Part shown: in pieces, positions 63,584 to 64,000 of the stretch
Layout of the letters: each line of letters opens with the position of its first letter
Position numbering within the stretch: the first letter of the stretch is position 1
Assembly (NCBI RefSeq): GCF_902459465.1
Contig: NC_047081.1
Span: 4,803,883 to 4,867,882 of the forward strand
From: Asterias rubens
Lineage: Eukaryota; Echinodermata; Asteroidea; Forcipulatida; Asteriidae
Length of the DNA stretch: 64,000 nucleotides
Reading direction: 5' to 3'
The notes under the pieces: model-generated
The model's input: only the letters and a program-made list of their open reading frames with translations
Database searches by the model: none
Told to the model about the DNA's origin: nothing
Position numbers and translations under genes: made by a program

Positions 63584-64000
63584 GTGAGTGGTCAGAGCTA
63601 ACAATCTAACATGATTCATGGCTAGATGGGCTTGGGAATGGGTGGTGTACTCAAACTAGGCAATGCTTACATGGCATGGCCAGGGTTGTAGCTACATGTT
63701 AACTGGCAGGCTCTAAACAAAAAAAGATTTAAGTAAACCAAAGTCGAGCAAGCTCGTGGAGTGCACTGTTTCGTCATTTGGGTTCAAAGTCTTAAAGATA
63801 CTGTCATTATTGGTGTCAAAAGAGAGGAAATAACAAAAATTTAAACAATTGACTGGGGCAATTTTAAATGATTTAAAAGTCTGAAGATTTTAAATAAATA
63901 AATATAAATGAACATGAATTTGAATTCCTCTTAAAGTTATCAATCTTTCATACAACATTCACAACCACAATTCCCTAATATAAAATCCTCAAATTCCTGC
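63584..64000. other. COPS4 intron 4, window edge
   Basis: No feature recognised. Confidence 0.5.

Overview
The window looks like metazoan nuclear DNA, most likely from an echinoderm and probably a sea star. Genes are split by GT-AG introns. Short elements and minisatellites fill most of the space, and the three recognisable proteins are animal families. The species call is inference from the opsin and repeat style. Four protein-coding genes can be supported: (1) a small secreted CCDC3-like protein on the minus strand at 8.6-9.1 kb; (2) a complete six-exon RGR-type opsin on the minus strand, 26.9 to 15.8 kb, 290 residues, with the retinal-binding lysine at about K257; (3) a complete LIN54 gene (CXC-domain DNA-binding subunit of MuvB/DREAM) on the minus strand, 53.3 to 35.1 kb, ten coding exons, 713 residues; (4) the first four coding exons of COPS4 (COP9 signalosome subunit 4) on the plus strand from 54.8 kb, running off the right edge. 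I set exon borders by requiring GT/AG, matching phase and alignment to remembered vertebrate orthologues. The summed coding lengths of LIN54 and the opsin are both multiples of three.

Layout. 0-15 kb: a 44-bp minisatellite and its 480-bp flank occur twice as a direct segmental duplication (0.5-2.7 kb and 10.5-11.2 kb). Around them are TIR transposons, a LINE tail, a degraded Ty3/gypsy pol fragment and the CCDC3-like gene. 15.7-26.9 kb: the opsin, with introns loaded with a Tc1-like element, several copies of one MITE family, and Harbinger-like elements. 27-35 kb: gene-poor, with fold-back elements and a 29-bp minisatellite. 35-53.7 kb: LIN54, with introns carrying 16-bp and 23-bp minisatellites, a (CAG)40/(AAT)n microsatellite, tRNA-derived SINEs and TIR elements. 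53.4-54.8 kb: the LIN54/COPS4 divergent promoter. 54.8-64 kb: COPS4, whose second intron is packed end to end with a SINE, a TIR element, a MITE and a complete non-autonomous Helitron.

Most notable: the LIN54 promoter and first exon sit in a large near-perfect palindrome (about 296 and 402 bp arms around a 16-bp centre), between two genes that are, as far as I recall, also divergent neighbours in vertebrates. In the opsin, a 35-nt microexon is needed to complete TM2, and the preceding splice donor lies on the boundary of a MITE. In COPS4, exon 3 is squeezed between a Helitron end 29 bp upstream and a minisatellite that starts at its splice donor. I saw no CRISPR, rRNA or functional tRNA genes, and no new multi-gene system.
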